From contig JAURKN010000194.1 of the NCBI GenBank assembly GCA_030831725.1, positions 1-6,555 of the forward strand: 6,555 nucleotides of DNA, in the 5' to 3' direction. Shown piece after piece: positions 4,692 through 6,555 of the stretch (positions within the stretch are counted from its first letter, which is position 1; the number at the start of each line of letters is the position of its first letter). The position numbers were made by a program, and so were the translations under genes. Source of the stretch: Ferruginibacter sp. (GTDB taxonomy: Bacteria; Bacteroidota; Bacteroidia; Chitinophagales; Chitinophagaceae). The notes beneath the pieces were generated by a model. That model saw only the letters and a list, made by a program, of their open reading frames with translations. It had not been told where the DNA came from and did not search any database.

Positions 4692-5567
4692 ATGTTGAAG
4701 TCGATGACCGGATTTGGCAGAGCGGAAAAAACGATTGGCGAAAAAACTTTTTTTGTCGAATTGAAAGCGCTCAACGGAAAACAACTCGAGATCCAAATGA
4801 AGTTGCCGGCATTGCTCAAGCCGTATGAGTTTGAAATCAGAAATCGACTTCAAGAAAAACTCATTCGTGGAACGGTAGATGTATTCATCACCATCAAACA
4901 ATTGGGCGTTACGAAACCGGTTGTTATCAACACCGATTTGATTCGATCTTATTTTTTGCAGATCAAAGGATTGGCTGACGAACTGCAAGTGGATACACAA
5001 TCTGTTCTTGGTTCATTGCTCAGATTACCGGAAGTGATCGCACCCGGTATGGAGATTTTGCCCGAAGATGACTTCAAGATTTTTATGGAGGTTTTCGAAA
5101 CAGCACTGAATGAATTGGATCAACATAGAACACAAGAAGGACAGTCGATAGAAAATGACCTTGTTCAACTTATCCTTCGCATTCAGGAAAAAGAAGAAAA
5201 AATAATAAACCTCGCTCCTAAGAGAATGGAACGCATCAAAGAGGAAATTCGTCAATTGCTACATCAACATGTGGGAGAAGAAAATTACGATAACAATCGT
5301 TTGGAGCAGGAGCTGATATATTATATGGAGAAGATAGACATTCATGAAGAGCAGATCCGTCTCCGTCAGCATGCCGATTATTTCAAAGAAATCCTTTCCG
5401 GTTCTGAAACCAGTAAGGGAAAAAAACTATCTTTCTTATTGCAGGAGTTCGGAAGAGAGATCAACACAACAGGAAGCAAGGCTTATGATGCCGATATCCA
5501 AAAATGTGTGGTTGAAATGAAAGATGACCTGGAAAAAGCCAAGGAGCAGATCCTGAATGTACTATAA
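4692..5567 (+). CDS. yicC: YicC/YloC family endoribonuclease
   Basis: A 291-residue cytosolic protein of the YicC/YloC family. Members are endoribonucleases; E. coli YicC has been linked to decay of the small RNA RyhB. The hallmark N-terminus MLKSMTGFGRA (1-11) is intact, with the following ELKALN (23-28) in place of the more usual E-[IV]-R-S-V-N. The middle (about 140-235) is helical and charged, with RLEQELIYYMEKIDIHEEQIRL (203-224) typical of the family. The C-terminal DUF1732-type segment is GKKLSFLLQEFGREINTTGSK (242-262) with Asp265, near-canonical. Full length, no frameshift. The start is fixed by the conserved N-terminus. gmk, a frequent downstream partner, is absent; gldH follows after 18 bases, suggesting one transcript. 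An orphan terminator and candidate small RNA lie just upstream. Confidence 0.95.
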   Translation: MLKSMTGFGRAEKTIGEKTFFVELKALNGKQLEIQMKLPALLKPYEFEIRNRLQEKLIRGTVDVFITIKQLGVTKPVVINTDLIRSYFLQIKGLADELQVDTQSVLGSLLRLPEVIAPGMEILPEDDFKIFMEVFETALNELDQHRTQEGQSIENDLVQLILRIQEKEEKIINLAPKRMERIKEEIRQLLHQHVGEENYDNNRLEQELIYYMEKIDIHEEQIRLRQHADYFKEILSGSETSKGKKLSFLLQEFGREINTTGSKAYDADIQKCVVEMKDDLEKAKEQILNVL

Positions 5568-5585
5568 CCTGTATTTGTTAAAAAC

Positions 5586-6071
5586 ATGCCGATAAATACT
5601 AAAACCCTCTTTTATTTCGTTTTGTTCCTATATACCGGCTGGATTTCGGGTTGCAGGACCATGGATTTGTATGAAAAACACATTCCCATTCCTCAACACG
5701 AGTGGAAAAGAGAAACGCCGTTGATGGGCAGTTTCAACATTTCAGATACCACAGCCGAATATCAGCTCTTTTTGGTTTTGCGACATACGGATGCCTACGC
5801 GTACAATAATATCTGGCTTGATATGGGTTTGCAGTCGCCCGGCGACAGCATGTTCACCCAAAAACTCAATTTGAGCCTGGGTGATGACGCGCAAGGATGG
5901 TATGGGACCGGAATGAATGACATCTGGGAAGTAAGGAAGCCCCTTACCGATCGCCCCAGAAGATTTGTAAAATCCGGTACATACAAATATTCCATAAAAC
6001 AAATCATGAGAGATAACCCCTTGAAACAGGTTATGAGTGCCGGAATAAGGGTGGAAAAGACCGGAAAATGA
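5586..6071 (+). CDS. gldH: Gliding motility lipoprotein GldH
   Basis: A 161-residue lipoprotein. A hydrophobic signal (about 7-20) ends in the lipobox I-S-G-C with the lipidated Cys23, followed by RTMD. The mature part matches the GldH pattern: an early acidic/aromatic segment with HEWKRETP, a beta-rich middle with RHTDAYAYNNIWLDMGL, a GTGMNDIWE motif, and the diagnostic C-terminus NPLKQVMSAGIRVEK (144-158). In Flavobacterium johnsoniae GldH is needed for gliding and chitin use. Many non-gliding Bacteroidota keep it alongside type IX secretion genes. It begins 18 bases after the yicC stop and a porG-like gene follows 119 bases later, supporting a T9SS/gliding role. The ATG at 5586 gives a complete lipoprotein signal. 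No Shine-Dalgarno sequence; an A-rich stretch precedes the start. Confidence 0.87.
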   Translation: MPINTKTLFYFVLFLYTGWISGCRTMDLYEKHIPIPQHEWKRETPLMGSFNISDTTAEYQLFLVLRHTDAYAYNNIWLDMGLQSPGDSMFTQKLNLSLGDDAQGWYGTGMNDIWEVRKPLTDRPRRFVKSGTYKYSIKQIMRDNPLKQVMSAGIRVEKTGK

Positions 6072-6134
6072 CAGGTTTAATCGTAGAGAAAAAAAACAAA
6101 GCATTAAAATAGAAAACAAATTCTTATTTTCATT

Positions 6135-6164
6135 CGCGGAAAAGGTCGTGTAGACCCTTTTGCG
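6135..6164 (+). other. Bulged hairpin between gldH and porG
   Basis: CGC (6135-6137), AAAA (6140-6143) and GGTC (6144-6147) pair with GACC (6153-6156), TTTT (6158-6161) and GCG (6162-6164). This gives an 11-bp stem with a GG bulge on the left, one bulged C on the right and the loop GTGTA. It ends 26 bases before the porG GTG. The U residues lie inside the stem, so it is a poor intrinsic terminator. A leader structure controlling porG, or a gldH 3'-end stem, is more likely. Confidence 0.5.
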
Positions 6165-6190
6165 ATATTAATTACCCCAAAAAAACACAC

Positions 6191-6555
6191 GTGAAGCGCA
6201 TTCTTTTTTCATTCGCAGTATTCTTCCTCACGGCAGTATCAGCTTCTGCACAGTCTGATGGATATTTTCAACAAGGTGAATTCGGATTTACTGTCGGAAT
6301 GGGCCATTATTTCGGAGATTTAAACACCCGCACAGGTCTAAATACACCAAAACCATCTGTTGGACTTTTCTTCCGCAAGCAATTTGGAAATTATGTCGGA
6401 CTCAGGGTTGCCGGTCGTTATGCCGAGTTGGGGTACAGCGACGCTTATAGCAAAAATGAATATCAGAAAACCAGAAATCTGAATTTCAATTCCAATATTT
6501 TCGAATTCGCAGTTCAAGGAGATTTCAATTTCTTCCGCTACAATCCTTTTGACGT
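6191..6555 (+). CDS. porG: Type IX secretion outer-membrane protein PorG (DUF6089 family), 5' part only
   Basis: An open frame running off the right edge, 121 complete codons. It must start at GTG: the frame is open back to a TAG at 6110-6112 with no ATG, and the first in-frame ATG would be residue 37, inside the mature protein. From the GTG comes a clean signal peptide (M-K-R, hydrophobic 4-18, ASA|Q cleavage after 20). The mature start GEFGFTVGMGHYFGDLN (29-45) and later RKQFGNYVGLRV, AELGYSD and FEFAVQGDFNFFRYNP are alternating beta-barrel strands of the DUF6089/PorG type. PorG is an outer-membrane component associated with the PorK/PorN ring of the type IX secretion system. The neighbouring gldH supports this. 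The remaining barrel lies outside the window, so the assignment rests on the first half. Confidence 0.75.
   Translation, partial: MKRILFSFAVFFLTAVSASAQSDGYFQQGEFGFTVGMGHYFGDLNTRTGLNTPKPSVGLFFRKQFGNYVGLRVAGRYAELGYSDAYSKNEYQKTRNLNFNSNIFEFAVQGDFNFFRYNPFD

Noticed and set aside
5742..6119. 125-codon minus-strand open frame opposite gldH
   Set aside because: It overlaps a recognised lipoprotein gene and shows no family features or promoter.

Overview
The window reads as chromosomal DNA of a member of the Bacteroidota, probably a Chitinophagales- or Sphingobacteriales-like bacterium. The supporting signs are a GldH-type gliding lipoprotein, a PorG/DUF6089-type type IX secretion outer-membrane protein, a carboxypeptidase-regulatory-domain protein with a signal peptide, an LpxD-like acyltransferase of a Bacteroidota-type variant, TAnnTTTG promoter elements, and genes without Shine-Dalgarno sequences. 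No mobile element, tRNA, rRNA or CRISPR array is visible.

Positions 1-3119, plus strand: a G-free, A/C-rich leader containing a heptamer repeat array leads into a 3-hydroxyacyl-CoA (3-hydroxybutyryl-CoA) dehydrogenase. A 43-base spacer with a perfect 10-bp inverted repeat follows, then an extended short-chain dehydrogenase of the NAD-dependent epimerase family. A third gene with its own promoter encodes an exported protein with a carboxypeptidase regulatory-like domain and an uncharacterised C-terminal half.

Positions 3120-4064, minus strand: an LpxD-family hexapeptide-repeat acyltransferase converges on the previous gene, and the two stop codons touch with no base between them. Its likely promoter at about 4140 is embedded in a pair of 9-base repeats.

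Positions 4065-4691: a long, very AT-rich non-coding stretch between divergent genes. It holds repeated TTTCAT and TTCATC/GATGAA motifs, an A6T8 tract and a few DnaA-box-like 9-mers. Near its right end a compact hairpin, a single-stranded linker and a strong intrinsic terminator together look like a small RNA of about 70 nt. The terminator has no protein gene upstream on its own strand. This is the part of the window least explained by known genes.

Positions 4692-6555, plus strand: yicC (endoribonuclease family), then gldH after an 18-base gap, then the start of a porG-like gene. The porG-like gene starts at GTG and runs off the window. The last two genes belong to the gliding/type IX secretion apparatus of the cell envelope. 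With the LpxD-like enzyme and the exported CarboxypepD-reg protein, much of the window concerns the envelope; the two dehydrogenases at the left are metabolic.
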